Below, piece after piece: positions 45,171-56,596 of a DNA stretch of 64,000 nucleotides. The translations under genes were made by a program, and so were the position numbers. A model generated the notes under the pieces. That model saw nothing but the letters and a program-made list of their open reading frames with translations, did not search any database and was not told the DNA's origin. The DNA comes from Aralia elata (lineage: Eukaryota > Streptophyta > Magnoliopsida > Apiales > Araliaceae). The stretch lies in the NCBI GenBank assembly GCA_034770075.1, contig CM068377.1, positions 58,894,275-58,958,274 of the forward strand, read 5' to 3'. Every line of letters starts with the position of its first letter. Position 1 is the stretch's first letter.

Positions 45171-47220
45171 TGTAGACACCCAATTTTTGCGTTCCCTGCA
45201 CTAACCATGACAGGAGGGCAAAATCGTCAATTGAACCGGCTTGCGGGAACGAAAGAATGGGCACAAGTGCGAGCGCCCGACACCACCGCAATGATTGGCG
45301 ACCAAGGCTAACGTGACAATAAGGCCATCCGAAACAGGCATCCCCGAATGAGGTGGCACGTCTCCCGGAAATTCCCGGACTGTCGAATACGGGCCTGTCA
45401 GCGAAAACCGACGTTACGACACGAAAATCGAGGCGTGGCACGGAAAACGAGAAAGTCAAACCGTCCAGTCGCGGATTGATCTGCGGCCAAATAGTGCGCC
45501 TTTTGAAAACACGGAACTCGAAACCAGGCGAGTGGAAGGCAGGCGGCCAGCCAGCCTATTTCAAGCTCATTTTCGCTCAGCATACAGGGAGTTGAGAGGT
45601 TGAAGGTTTTTTGGAAGAAAGAAGGATTCAGCAGCAGCACAAGCACGGAAATAGAGAGGAAAAAGAGAGAAATTTTGCAACCAAATAGGAAGAAAAAAGA
45701 GAAAAAAAGAGAGAATTTAATTCTTTTGATTTTGATTGTATCAAATACACTCCTTATCCTATTCAAATACACAAGTTTACATCCATTTGAGATCAATTGC
45801 AAGGTGAAAATTCCTATTTGTTCTAGCCATTTATATCATATTGATTGGTTAAATTTGATGTAAATTTCATGTATTTTGTTGAACAATCATGGATTAGGGA
45901 TTATTAGTGAGGGTTTCATCGGAACAAAATTCTTCCTAATAATCTGAGGATATCCAATTGATGAAATTTCTAGCTTGTTTATGGTGATTCATTGGTTGTA
46001 ATTTATTTAGATTGTCATTTTCGGATATCATGGTGTATTAGATAAATCCGGGTTGGTTAGTTATGTAGTATTCATTTTGTGGGCATGTAGTAATCTCGTG
46101 TGAGCCTAGGAATGCGACCCCGTGGTCCAAATCCGATGATGGACGTTTTGATGTATGTGATAGATTCTAGATGCTCGTTTTGTAATATGTAATTGTCGGG
46201 CCTTAAAACGACGCTAAGGCGAGAATCGGGTTTAAGGCCCCGTATTAGTGGAATATGTGATTGTTGGCGTTCGGGGATATTTTGATGGCTTATATGCCCG
46301 TGAATAGCCCCGACGCGTGTTTATGCTTGATTAGATTTCGTGACGCCAAAATGATTCCAAAGGATTAAACGATAAAGATCTTTTCTAAAATCAATCAAAG
46401 TAGGATATTAGCATCATGAGGCTAAAAATTGGAAATGCTAACGAAAGTTGATTCCTATTCTACGAGAAAGCTAAAAAGAAGTTATTTTCAAATGTCACGA
46501 AAATGGGTTTTATAAAAGAAATTAAATGTTTTATTAAACCTTGATGTATAGGGCGAAAGAGATCCTAGAAATTGCCCATCATTTATGAAAGCAACGTATA
46601 AATCTCTATTCCTATTTTTGCTAAGGTTTAATAAACTCCTATTTTTGCCAAAACGTCACCTAATGGAAATCTCCTATGTTTTGACAATTAAAATCAAACC
46701 TTTTTAATAAAGCTTTCTCGTATATGCAGAAAAGACATTCCGAAGCGTTCCCAAATTAAAGCACGACTTTCCCTAAAAATCCAAATGATTCTTTCATACA
46801 AACTCACCACAACATTCATATAGGTACACACACACACTCGCACGTATATATATTTCATGAATCAAAGGATAGGAAAGTATCAAGATTGCGGTAACCGTGT
46901 TTCACGAAAGTCGAGGGGTGCCTAACACCTTCCCTTCACTTAAGCAAGCCCCCGAACTCTATGAATCTCGGTTCGCAAACCAATTAATTCGGAGTCACAT
47001 ATGAGCCAGCGATTTATAAAAAACGAAAACTCGGATGAGTTGGTACATCCATTTCAAATATACCAACTGGCGACTCTGGTTAATTGGCTCATCATAAAAA
47101 CGATCTTTCAAAATTCCGTTGACATTAATGCCGACCTTTTTCAAAAAAAAATCATTTAATTAAGAGGCTAAAATTGGAAAAGACTAAAAAGGACACACGA
47201 AGTGAAAACCGGCGTCGACA
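45171..47220 (+). repeat. 5' LTR of element C
   Basis: 2,050 bp, starting TGTAGACACCCAATTTTTG and ending AACCGGCGTCGACA. The last 300 bp (GTAACCGTGTTTCACG, CCTAACACCTTCCCTT, CCAACTGGCGACTCTG) are conserved with LTRs B and D. ORF-like frames at 45353-45863 are repeated exactly in the other LTR and are not genes. Confidence 0.95.
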
Positions 47221-47222
47221 GC

Positions 47223-47240
47223 TGGCGACTCTGCTGGGGA
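47223..47240 (+). other. primer-binding site of element C
   Basis: TGGCGACTCTGCTGGGGA, two bases after the LTR. Ogre elements are reported to use tRNA-Arg with this type of site. Confidence 0.8.
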
Positions 47241-48002
47241 CATTAGAGGGCTTAAGCTGCTTTTAAATCTTGATGCTATCTTATCCTTTTAAAAATTCAT
47301 AAAAAGTGTGTGCGTGCGATATTTTGATGTTTTACTTTTTGTTGTGTGAACGTGTTTTTTTTCCCACTAAATGAATGATTGAATAGAATTGCTTTACTTT
47401 TAAGTGATCATTTGCATACGGTGAGGGCGATGAATGTGAATGTATGTTGAGAGAGTACCTCCTCCTGAGGCGAACCTGTCGGTTGCTTATTACTGGACTC
47501 GAAGGGGCTGCTCCCCGGAGATGGCTCAGGAAACGCACCACCCAAATCTGCTCCAATCGAAAGGGCTCAGACGAGTAGATTGCGAAGATTTGGGGACCTT
47601 CATGCTGAAAAGCCCGTGTGAGTAACCCTAGGATAGGTCAGCCTCAGATTAACCCTACGCAGGAAAAGTTTCTTCATGCCTTTTTACATTGCATGCGTAA
47701 ATGTCATGATCTCATTCATATATGCCTCCCTTTTCGTCAAGAAGAAATTACTAACCTCTATCTTTTGCAGGGAACGGCTGGGGAGCTTAATAAAGCCATG
47801 TTTATCATTTGTCATTGCATTAGAGGACTACTAACTTTCTGTTTTACAGGAAAAGATTAAAAAACCCCAAAACACAGAAGTTACAGCTTTAGCATGCATC
47901 CGCATTTTTATTCCCCACAACTAAACTTCGAACCTTGGTTTCTGTAGGATTGCTCCTCAAACCCGTTCGCAGTCTAAAAGGGCCCAAAACTCTATATCTG
48001 AA
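47241..48002 (+). other. leader of element C with candidate splice acceptors
   Basis: Non-coding and homologous to the leader of B. Two candidate acceptors are CTTTTGCAG|GGAACGG (about 47770) and TTTTACAG|GAAAAGATT (about 47850); the second is conserved in B. A spliced leader would shorten the distance to the gag ATG at 48003. Confidence 0.55.
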
Positions 48003-49582
48003 ATGGCTGATATTCCATCTACCAATTCCGGTGCCATATCTAGGGAGGAATTTGATGACTTTAAGAAGCAGATGTTAGAAATGGCCATAATGCTAAGAGA
48101 GCAGTTGATGCCCAGGCAGGAACCACCTAAGGAGGATCCACCTCAACTTAAGGGCGAGCCAGTCGTCCCAAAGGCCATTCTCGTACCAAACAAAACAGTG
48201 ATTACTATCCCGGAAGAGGGAGATACAGATGACCTGCGGAAGAAAATGAGACAAATGGAGGAAACCATCCAATCTATGAAGGGCATAGGGTCCCTCGGCA
48301 GGGTTAACTATTCAGATTTATATGTCTTCCCCGGAGCCAGATACCCGGAGAAATTTAAAATCCCCGAGTTTGAAAAATACAATGGGAAGGGGGACCCCTA
48401 CACACACTTGAAAATATATATTGGAGAACTCGGGTCTTATGCCGAGGACGAAGGGTTGAGAATGCAGCTGTTCCAGAAAAGCTTAACGGGGGAGGCAAGA
48501 ATCTGGTATGCCCGCCTTGATAACACCCGAATCCACAACTGGGAGGAACTGGCCCATACCTTCTTAACCCAATACAGCTTTTAGGCCCAGATGGCCCCTG
48601 ACAGGTACCAAATGACAAAGGTTAAGAAGCAACATAGGGAATCCTTCAGGGAATATGCGCAACGATGGAGGGGCATGGCCGCACAGGTGAACCCCCCGAT
48701 GAGCGAATCAGAGATGGTGATGACTTTTGTAGACATTCAAGAGGCACCGTATTATGAACGAGTCATCTCAGGGATTGGGAGACCCTTTGCTGAAATGATT
48801 AAACATGGAGAGATGGTGGATATGGGTTTGAAATCTGGCAAAATCCGGGATTTTACGGCCTTGGAAATTGCTGCCGAGCAAATACAGAATGGAAACTATG
48901 GCAGCACTTCCCGGAGGGTCCAAAAGAAGAAGGAAGAGGATGTTTCCCTCATCCTGCAAGGGTCATCCAGAAAAACAGAAAGCCATCTTCCGGTACAGGT
49001 GCAGAGGGTAGGGCCATCCCGACAACCCAACTTCACAGATCAAAGGGCAGAGGGGCGAAGGAGATATGAGGCCTCGCAAAATCGAGTATTCACCCCGCTC
49101 GGGGAGCCGCTTGAGCGGGTATTAGCGGTATTAGTAGCCCAAAAGAAGATAGTTGGTTTGGCACCCCCGAGTGACCCAAAGGGTAGAAGGTTTGACCCGA
49201 GCAAGCGATGTGCATACCACTCCAGTTCCCCTGGCCATGATACACAGGACTGCTGGACGTTGAAACATCGAATCCAAAACCTGATTGACAGTGGGGAAAT
49301 TATGGTGGAACAGCCAGAATCCCCGAATGTTAAGGCAAATCCCCTGCCAAGACATGATGGAGGGGGGGTCAATGCGACGGAGGCGAGTGAAGCTGGGGGG
49401 CCGCCAAGGTTGAACTATGTGCAGAAATTTGAGGAAATGATCAACGTGATATATGATCACGGGAGTACACGGGGAGCGCCCATTAGGGAAGTGTCCGGTG
49501 TGAAGCCCCCTTTTATCCAGCGCCTTTCATCTGACCTGACCGTCGATAACTGGACCATGAAACCAGTAATATTCAAACAAGG
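48003..49582 (+). pseudogene. gag of element C, with one internal stop
   Basis: Starts MADIPSTNSGAISREEF, followed by a short coiled coil. The capsid-like domain has KFKIPEFEKYNGKGDPYTHL and EARIWYARLDNTRIHNWEEL, then TAG at 48582-48584. The frame continues with YAQRWRGMAAQVNPPMSESE and a zinc-knuckle-like CAYHSSSPGHDTQDCWTLKH. The end, LTVDNWTMKPVIFKQG, matches the end of the post-protease segment of B. No protease lies between: the frame passes from gag C-terminus straight to this segment. It stops at TAA 49584-49586 unless the intron at 49583 is removed. Confidence 0.85.
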
Positions 49583-49749
49583 GTAAAACCCGACGTCAGG
49601 GTGGTAGACCCCAGAGGACGGGGGAATGAAGAAGTTTATTTTTGTTGTTATTTTATTTTTGCATAATTATGTCATTTCTTCGTGTTATTTGAAAATGCGA
49701 TCGTCGTGGAAAATGATTTATATATGACAAGTATTTTGTTTCATGTCAG
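49583..49749 (+). other. probable 167-nt intron between gag and RT of element C
   Basis: Donor CAAGG|GTAAAA and acceptor TTTCATGTCAG|GTGTACC enclose a T-rich stretch. Removing it skips the gag stop and joins gag and RT in one frame (GG + G restores Gly). Ogre elements are known for a partly spliced intron in this place. The donor is conserved in B at 31357. Confidence 0.7.
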
Positions 49750-50818
49750 GTGTACCAATTTGAGTAATCCTTGCCTAACAAATGATCTTTCAAACTTAAA
49801 CGATGATTATGATTTTGACATTGAGCTGGATTTCGATTTAATGGGCATTGAGCAAGACGAGACAGATTATGACGACGCGCCTAACGAGATCAAAGGATGG
49901 GTCGAGGATAAACCCAAACCCAACTTAGACCAAACCATCACTATAGACATTGGAACCCCTGACAAGCCAAAAGAACTCAAGATAGGGACGGACCTTACCC
50001 CCAGCCAAAAGGCCGAAATGACTGAGTTGCTAAAACAATATGAGGATGTCTTTGCCTGGTCTCATGAGGATATGATTGGATTGTCCACCGATATTGTGGT
50101 ACACCGATTACCCATCAAGGAGGGTTTCAGGCCTGTCAAGCAAAAATTAAGAAAGTTGAAACCGGAGTGGAGCTTAAAAGTGAAAGAAGAGATCATCAAG
50201 CAATTCAGGGCGGGAATCATTATGGTGTCCACTTACCCAGAATGGCTATCCAATGTAGTCCCAGTGGCTAAGCCTGGAGGAAAGGTGAGGGTATGTGTAG
50301 ACTACAGAGATCTAAACAAGGCCAGTCTCAAGGATAACTTCCCGGTGCCTTTCATACACATCCTGGTAGATAACACAGCCCAGTACGAAATGTACTCTTT
50401 TGTGGATTGCTTCGCAGGATATCATCAGATAATGGTGGCGGAAGAAGATCGGGAAAAGATCGCATTCATCACCCCCTGGGGCACTTTCTGCTATAGACGA
50501 TTGGCTTTTGGTCTCACGAATACGGGGGCTACTTATCAGAGAGCCATGATGGCCCTGTTCCACGATATGATGCATAAGGAGATAGAAGTCTACGTGGATG
50601 ACATTATTGTGAAATCGAAGGTAGAATCTGATCATATAACCCATTTCAAAAAGCTATTCGATCGGCTCAGAAAGTATAATTTGAAACTCAATCCAGCCAA
50701 GTGTGCTTTCGGAGTGCAGTCGGGTAAGCTCTTGGGATTCCTGGTTAGTGATCGGGGCATTGAGCAAAGATTAAGGCCATTGTGGATATGCCGGCGCCTC
50801 ATACAGAGAAGGAGATAA
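49750..50818 (+). pseudogene. reverse transcriptase of element C
   Basis: An acidic N-terminal linker (DDYDFDIELDFDLMG) precedes RT: EDVFAWSHEDMIGL, VRVCVDYRDLNKASLKDNFP, FVDCFAGYHQIMVAEEDREK, LAFGLTNTGATYQRAMMALF and the catalytic YVDD (VYVDDIIVKSKVE), intact. After VSDRGIE about ten bases appear to be missing near 50765, shifting the frame. RT continues in the next frame from about 50770 (IVDMPAPHTEKEIRGFLGRI). Confidence 0.9.
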
Positions 50819-51315
50819 GAGGATTCCTCGGAAGGATAAACTTCATCAGCCGTTTTATATCCCACTTGACGACTACATGTGAGCCCATTTTCAAACTGTT
50901 AAGAAAGGGGGCTTCCCAAGAGTGGAATGAGCAATGTCAGAGGGCTTTTCAGACCATTAAAAAGCAGCTGACGGAGACACCAGTGCTGGTACCCCCGAAG
51001 GATGGGATCCCTCTGTTCATGTATATATCGGTCAATGCCATCGCGATGGGATGTATGTTGGGACAGAAAAATGAGGCAGGTAAAGAGCAGGCCATCTATT
51101 ACCTCAGCAAAAGATTTAGCCAATGTGAACAAAATTACACTCCTATCGAGAAGACCTGTTGTGCTTTGGCCTGGGCTGCAGGGAGATTACAGCACTACCT
51201 CCATGGGCATACGACGTACCTGATATCAAGAATGGATCCCCTGAAATATATTTTTAAAAGGCCCATGCTGAATTGTCGATTGTCAAGATGACAGTTAATC
51301 TTACAATAGTTCGAC
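50770..51315 (+). pseudogene. connection and first RNase H of element C
   Basis: Reads GFLGRINFISRFISHLT, FMYISVNAIAMGCMLGQKN, YYLSKRFSQCEQNYTPIEKT, CCALAWAAGRLQHYLHGH and ISRMDPLKYIFKRPMLN. This is the RT-linked RNase H, probably catalytically degenerate as in other Tat elements. Stops at 51289-51291 (TGA for Trp) and 51307-51309 (TAG for Gln) separate it from the next ORF in the same frame. Confidence 0.85.
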
Positions 51316-53214
51316 ATGGTGTACGTGATTCAGAAGGCCATGAAAGGGCAGGGAATTGCAGATCAGTTGGCGGAAACCCCGTCAGGAGGGATGGAGCCTT
51401 TAGAAACTCCTCTTCCGGGCGAAGATATATTTTGGGTATCACGCGAGAAATGTGATGACGAGGGACAGTTCTGGAAGCTGTATTTTGATGGTGCCATGAA
51501 TGCCGAGGGGGCAGGAGCCGGAGCGGTCCTGGTCTCTATCACCAGAGAACAATATCCTGTGGCCACTAAACTGCATTTCAGCAATTCGAACAACACCGCT
51601 GAATACGAGGGATGTATCTTGGGACTCCGCTTGGCCCGCGATATGGGAGTGAAGAGACTAGCGGTGTTTGGGGATTCAGAACTGGTAATCAGACAAGCGA
51701 TCGGGGTGTACAACACTAAAGAGCTTCGGTTACTTCCATACCATCGTTGTGTTACCCAGTTGATGCAAGAGTTCGAAGATATCGCTTTTCGCCATATTCC
51801 TCGGGGACGGAATGACTTTGCCGATGCATTGGCAACTCTGGCTTCCTTAATCCACGTAATCAAGAACAGGGACAGTCCACAGATTGAGATAGCCGTACAG
51901 AATGCCCCGGCATATGAGGAACATGTGGCAGTGTTATCCGACGAGGTGGTGTTGACGAAGCAGCTCTGGTATCACGACATAAGGGAATATCTGAGAGATA
52001 GATCCATTTCCGACCAGGCAAGTCGAACTGAGAGGATGAGAATTCAAAAGATGGCGATGAAATTTTATCTGAGTGGGGATTCACTCTACAAGAGGGATGC
52101 TGGTTTGGGACTGTTGCAATGCGTAGATGAAACACAGACCCGAAGGATTATGAATGAAATACATGGTGGGGTGTGTGGGTCACATATGAGTGGACCGATG
52201 CTGGCCAAAAAGATCTTGAGGACAGGGCATTATTGGTTAACGTTGAAAGCCGATTGCGATGATCATGTCAAATGGTGTTACCAATGCCAGGCGCACGGTA
52301 ATGTGATCCATACGCCTCCCAATGAACTGCACTGTATGACCTCCCCGTGGCCATTTTCAATGTGGGGAATGGATGTAATCGGACCGGTAGAGCCCAAAGC
52401 AAGCAACGGACACCGATTCATTTTCGTCATGATCGATTATTTCACCAAATGGGTAGAGGCAGCTTCTTTCCCCAAAGTAACTCAGGAGGTCATCGTCGAT
52501 TTCATCAGGAACAATGTCATTTGTCGATACGGGCAACCTGAGGTTTTGGTCTCCGATAATGCCAAGAATTTAAACAACGCCCTCATGAAGGGACTGTGTG
52601 ACCAGTTCAAGATCAAGCACCTCAATTCCGTCATTTACCGTCCTAAGATGAATGGGGCAGTGGAGGCTGCAAATAAGAACATCAAGAAGATCATGGCAAA
52701 AATGTCTGCTAATCATCGGGGATGGCCGAATTTGTTACCCCTCACCCTGCTGGCATACCGAACGTCAACGCGTACTTCTACAGGGGCGACCCCTTACGCT
52801 TTGGTGTATGGAATGGAGGCCGTTCTGCCAGTTGAGGTTGAAATGGCGTCCCTCAGAATAGTGATCGATGCTCAGATAAGCGAGGAGGATTGGATGCAAA
52901 GTCGATATGACCAATTGGCCCTAATTGACGAAGGAAGGGTGGCTGCTGTTTGGCACGGTCAGTTATATCAACAAAGGATCTCTCGATCATATGACAAGAG
53001 GATAAGACCTCGGAAGTTCAAAGAAAATGATTTGGTGCTGAAAAGAGTCATGCCTTGTCAAGACGAAGCCAAGGGGAAGTTCGCCCCGAACTGGGAAGGG
53101 CCGTTTGTGATTAAGAAAGTGTTATCCGGAGGTGCCCTCATATTGCAAGACGTGGATGGTGAGGTATTTCCACAACCCCTCAATTCTGACTCGGTGAAGC
53201 GGTTCTACGCTTGA
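51316..53214 (+). CDS. second RNase H and integrase of element C (open)
   Basis: A 632-codon open frame. RNase H: LYFDGAMNAEGAGAGAVLVS, NNTAEYEGCILGLRLARDMG, VFGDSELVIRQ, NDFADALATLASL. Integrase zinc domain: IHGGVCGSHMSGPMLAKKI ... CYQCQAH. DDE core: WGMDVIGPVEPKASNG, VLVSDNAKNLNNALMK, MNGAVEAANKNIKKIMAKM, all three acidic residues present. C-terminal domain: PNWEGPFVIKKVL ... VKRFYA. All motifs look intact. The ATG used here is only where the open stretch begins; in the element the protein would be part of the polyprotein. Confidence 0.9.
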   Translation: MVYVIQKAMKGQGIADQLAETPSGGMEPLETPLPGEDIFWVSREKCDDEGQFWKLYFDGAMNAEGAGAGAVLVSITREQYPVATKLHFSNSNNTAEYEGCILGLRLARDMGVKRLAVFGDSELVIRQAIGVYNTKELRLLPYHRCVTQLMQEFEDIAFRHIPRGRNDFADALATLASLIHVIKNRDSPQIEIAVQNAPAYEEHVAVLSDEVVLTKQLWYHDIREYLRDRSISDQASRTERMRIQKMAMKFYLSGDSLYKRDAGLGLLQCVDETQTRRIMNEIHGGVCGSHMSGPMLAKKILRTGHYWLTLKADCDDHVKWCYQCQAHGNVIHTPPNELHCMTSPWPFSMWGMDVIGPVEPKASNGHRFIFVMIDYFTKWVEAASFPKVTQEVIVDFIRNNVICRYGQPEVLVSDNAKNLNNALMKGLCDQFKIKHLNSVIYRPKMNGAVEAANKNIKKIMAKMSANHRGWPNLLPLTLLAYRTSTRTSTGATPYALVYGMEAVLPVEVEMASLRIVIDAQISEEDWMQSRYDQLALIDEGRVAAVWHGQLYQQRISRSYDKRIRPRKFKENDLVLKRVMPCQDEAKGKFAPNWEGPFVIKKVLSGGALILQDVDGEVFPQPLNSDSVKRFYA

Positions 53215-53728
53215 ATCATCAGTTCCTTTTTTCCTTTGAGAGCGAACTACGTAGGACCTGATCTCCCAACTTGTGGGGGTACGTAGGCAGCCATCATGGC
53301 GCGGTCCGATCCCTTAAAAAATAATAATCCTGTCCCTAACCAAAAACCAATTTTCGATAACCAGATAAAACCTTCCTACACCCTCAAAACCTTCCCAAAA
53401 CCAGCTGCCTAACCAGCTTCATCCCAAAAGACATAACCCTGACCCAACCAAACAGTTATCCAAAATCTGAGATTCAATCCGATGAAATCAAAGGGTGTGC
53501 GGCAATATCTGTCAAGTCTCCATCAAGACTTGAGAAGAGAAAAAAGGCGAAATGTCAAAATCGTGGTCAACTGGATAAAATGAGGATCCAATGAAAGACA
53601 ATGATACGTCAAAAAGGGGAAAATGACTAAATTTAAATGCATGTCTATATATATAAGTCATTTTATTACAAGATTTTTCTTTCGATAACTGATGAAACTA
53701 ACATAGTCTATGCAGGAAATAAAATAAT
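53215..53728 (+). other. spacer after integrase of C
   Basis: Contains GGTACGTAGGCAGCC, a motif often seen after integrase in Ogre/Tat-type elements. It then becomes AT-rich and holds the 3' end of the antisense gene. No ORF. Confidence 0.55.
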
Positions 53729-55295
53729 CTACAAATCTGAAACTAGCTGAAGCAGGATGGACAAGGTGGTGGATAGATCTGAGGCATCAGCATCTCCTGC
53801 AATCTGCTGCCCCATCATATCAATACGATCCAGTAAAGCAGTGGCTCGGCTGACACTCCCAAAATGAGCATCTACAACTGCCCTGGTCTGAAATATAATG
53901 GCCTCTCTGTCAGCAATGGCAGCATCTCTAGCCCGAATGACATCATCTCTCTCGACAAAAGCGGCATCCCTCTCGGCCTCAGCAGTAATCAGGGCCAGGC
54001 GGAGTCGGGTATCCTCAGTAACCCGACTCGGGGCAGAATCAGCTGAGATGGGGTGGTCTGTGGTATCTTCTGGGAGAATCACTCCAGACTCATCAAAGCC
54101 CCCAGTCTGACTCAAACTAGCCGGATCCAAGTCTCCGCGCAACCACTGCACGTAAGCAAATGTCTGGATGTGACATCTCTCACTATATTCGGCAAGGATC
54201 CTGCAAGACCAAAGATCATATACCCGCAGTAGATCCCTCTCTGTCCGGGATGATATAAGGAATCGGTAGGCGGCTGCACCCGCGAAAGGGTGTAAATCCT
54301 GTGTCTGATCAAACTGCCCCATAACCGCCAGGGGATGATAAGTCGTCATGCCCCTCAAGCCGGCAATAGGGATGAAATCCAGGGTGGGCTCGTGAGTCAA
54401 GAAGCTCATAAAGGAGCAATATCCCGAGTAGACCAATAGATGAAAGGGATCCTCAATGACAGACAAAAATGATGTCCAGGAGGCCACATCAGTATAGCTC
54501 ACGGGACGAAACGAAAACTGCGTGGTTATGTCATGGCTGAAGCAAAACCCTTGGCGACGGAAGTGGCCGATGGGACTGAGATGACTCATGAACCACACGT
54601 ACAACAAGGTCGAGCTCCCTCTGAATACCCTGCCTCGGAAGGATTGACAGTATGAAGCTGACATATAGGTATCCGCCAATATCATGGGAAGAATGGTGTG
54701 ATCCTCCTGAAGGGCTCGAACAACCGCGACAACCCGCATGTCCAACTGATCAGGTCCTGCCGGCAAGTACAAAACTGAGATGACACAGGCCATCAGAACG
54801 TCCACTCTCAAGGCATCCCAGCGCTCCTCGGACACGAAAAAATCACCGAGGAAAAGACGAAAACTGTCAGGTGAGCCAAATCGGTCAATCAAGAACTGAA
54901 GGGGAACCATATGGTCGGATGTGATCACCGGTAACAAGACAGCCCTCCACAAACCGGTGAAAGTCAAGAATTGACGGCGCATGGAACCAACTGTAACCCT
55001 GGCACAAGGTCTATCCAAAGGCAAGCCGGTGAAAAGAGCATACTCCTCGAGAGTGGGGGTCAGCTCTACCGTCCCTAACCTGAACACCTGACGGGCAGGC
55101 GCCCAATAGCTCAGAATACCATCCATAAAGCCCACTGGCACCTGAAAGGTTAATAAGGACCAAGAATGGCCCAAAAGACCATCTGCGATGACCCTGTCGG
55201 CCGGCAATAAACTGTCCAACCAGCGGAGGAGACTGCCAACCAACCCTGTGGAAGGAATGAAATCCAAACGTACCACGACATCTGAGGACGACATC
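53729..55295 (-). CDS. antisense gene b of element C: plant-mobile-domain-like (DUF7745 type) with C-terminal coiled coil
   Basis: 521 codons, open. The ATG at 55295 (MSSSDVVVRLDFIPSTG) is chosen because upstream in-frame sequence is low-complexity and the ATG follows a CCACAG acceptor-like site. The globular part has LTPTLEEYALFTGLPLDRPC, FRLFLGDFFVSEERWDALRV, STLLYVWFMSHLSPIGHF and LRVYDLWSCRILAEYSERC, a pattern I associate with DUF7745/plant mobile domain proteins. The C-terminal 100 residues are an Ala/Glu/Arg coiled coil (AEAERDAAFVERDDVIRARD). It lies opposite to pol, between integrase and 3' LTR. Function unknown. Free of stops, unlike gag-pol. Confidence 0.75.
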
Positions 55296-55479
55296 TGTGG
55301 AAAAATAGTATCAAAAAGACTGAGGCATACATCGTACCAATAATAATAAGATAAATGAATTTCATAGAAATAAAAGAAAAAAGCTGTGCATAAATAAATA
55401 AATGAGTTCAGTACATAGTGCATAAAATGAAAAATAAATCCAAACAGGTGCAGATACAAAAGCCTTATCCTATCCTGAT

Positions 55480-56596
55480 CTAAATAAAATCAATCTCATC
55501 TATGAAGGCGGGATCCTCGAACTGATCCCCTGGGGTCGTCGAGGTCGGAGGCCCAAAGTTCATGTCAGGGATATATGGCTGCGCTGTGGCATCAGATGAG
55601 CTCGGGCCCGCATCATAACCCGCACCGTCGGGATCGTAGGCATAAGCATCCTCTGGAGTCCGGCCCAGCACCCGAAGATATAGAGATAACTGGTCTACCT
55701 GGCGGGTCAAGGTGGCGATCTGCTCAGTATGAGTAGGGCTCCGAACGCAGGCTGCCCAGTCCGTCATCATCACGGAGCCGGGGACCATATCCCCGAGGAA
55801 GAATGTGGCCCAGGTCTGAGGACCAATGGTGCGGGGCACCCACCAAGTACGAAAAGCATCACTCATACTGGGACCCGTCGAGAGCATCCGGTCGTCCTCC
55901 CCCGCGAGCATGATCTCCGAAGGCTGAGAATCCAGCGGCCATGAGGTAGTGAAAGGAGGGGAATGCGGGATGCGGATCTCTCCTGTAACGCATCTGAATG
56001 TGCGCTCCCCTAGGTACATCACCCATCCTCCAACACTCTGCAAAGTGAGGCGACGGGTGGATAGCTCAAACTCCGGGCCATAAGGATGCCCATCAGCAAA
56101 ACCCACGGTCAGATGCTCGGAAAGGTAGGGAACCCAGACGACATCAGCAGCCGTGATCAGCTCCAACTGGATACGGCAGTGTGCGAAGCTGCCTGATACC
56201 GGGACCTCCTCCAAGGTGCTATGATGCCATCTCCGACCCCGGGGGTAGGTATCCAGGCCAAGAGTGGTGACAGGCCTCAGATATGGGAGACGCTCGTAGG
56301 CCCAGAACTGCGAACGGAAACAGTGGAAAGCATGAATAACCGATAAATGCAGAAAAGGGAAATAAATGAAGGGAAGTCCAGTAATAAGAGGGGAAGAGAA
56401 GCCTCACCAATAAAAAGTGATAGAATCCCAGCCAAGCATCTGTCTGGCCCTCCGAACGCAGACGCAGACCGTGGAGGAAATAGGCAAAAGTGAATGACCC
56501 CCAGTCATAGTCACTGATACGGTCCACGTCTCTGACGGCCCCTACGACGCTGAAGTGAATGGTAGAGGAATTGTTCCCTAGGAAACAACCCCTCAC
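55480..56596 (-). CDS. antisense gene a of element C: aminotransferase-like plant mobile domain, 5' end missing
   Basis: Exon 1 is open from 56596 to 56408, exon 2 from 56307 to 55480. Donor TTATTG|GTGAGG and acceptor TTCGCAG|TTCTGG enclose a 100-nt intron in phase. Exon 1 has VRDVDRISDYDWGSFTFAYF; exon 2 starts FWAYERLPYLRP and has AFRTWWVPRTIGPQTW. These are typical of the aminotransferase-like plant mobile domain (PF10536). An in-frame stop lies just upstream of 56596 and the sequence there is a CG-rich duplication, so the N-terminal half is lost or in undetected exons. The C-terminal tail is acidic, ending DEIDFI. Confidence 0.7.

Noticed and set aside
45157..45863. ORFs of 80-134 codons on both strands in LTR C
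   Set aside because: The same frames occur in the other LTR (56877-57604). They are shadows of the LTR with no recognisable domain.
47223..47240. tRNA-like match at the primer-binding sites of B, C, D and F
   Set aside because: Only about 18 nt complementary to a tRNA 3' end, directly after an LTR; not tRNA genes.
51316..53214. domesticated integrase gene
   Set aside because: It is open and has all motifs, but lies in a young complete element in the normal pol order, so openness is explained by age.
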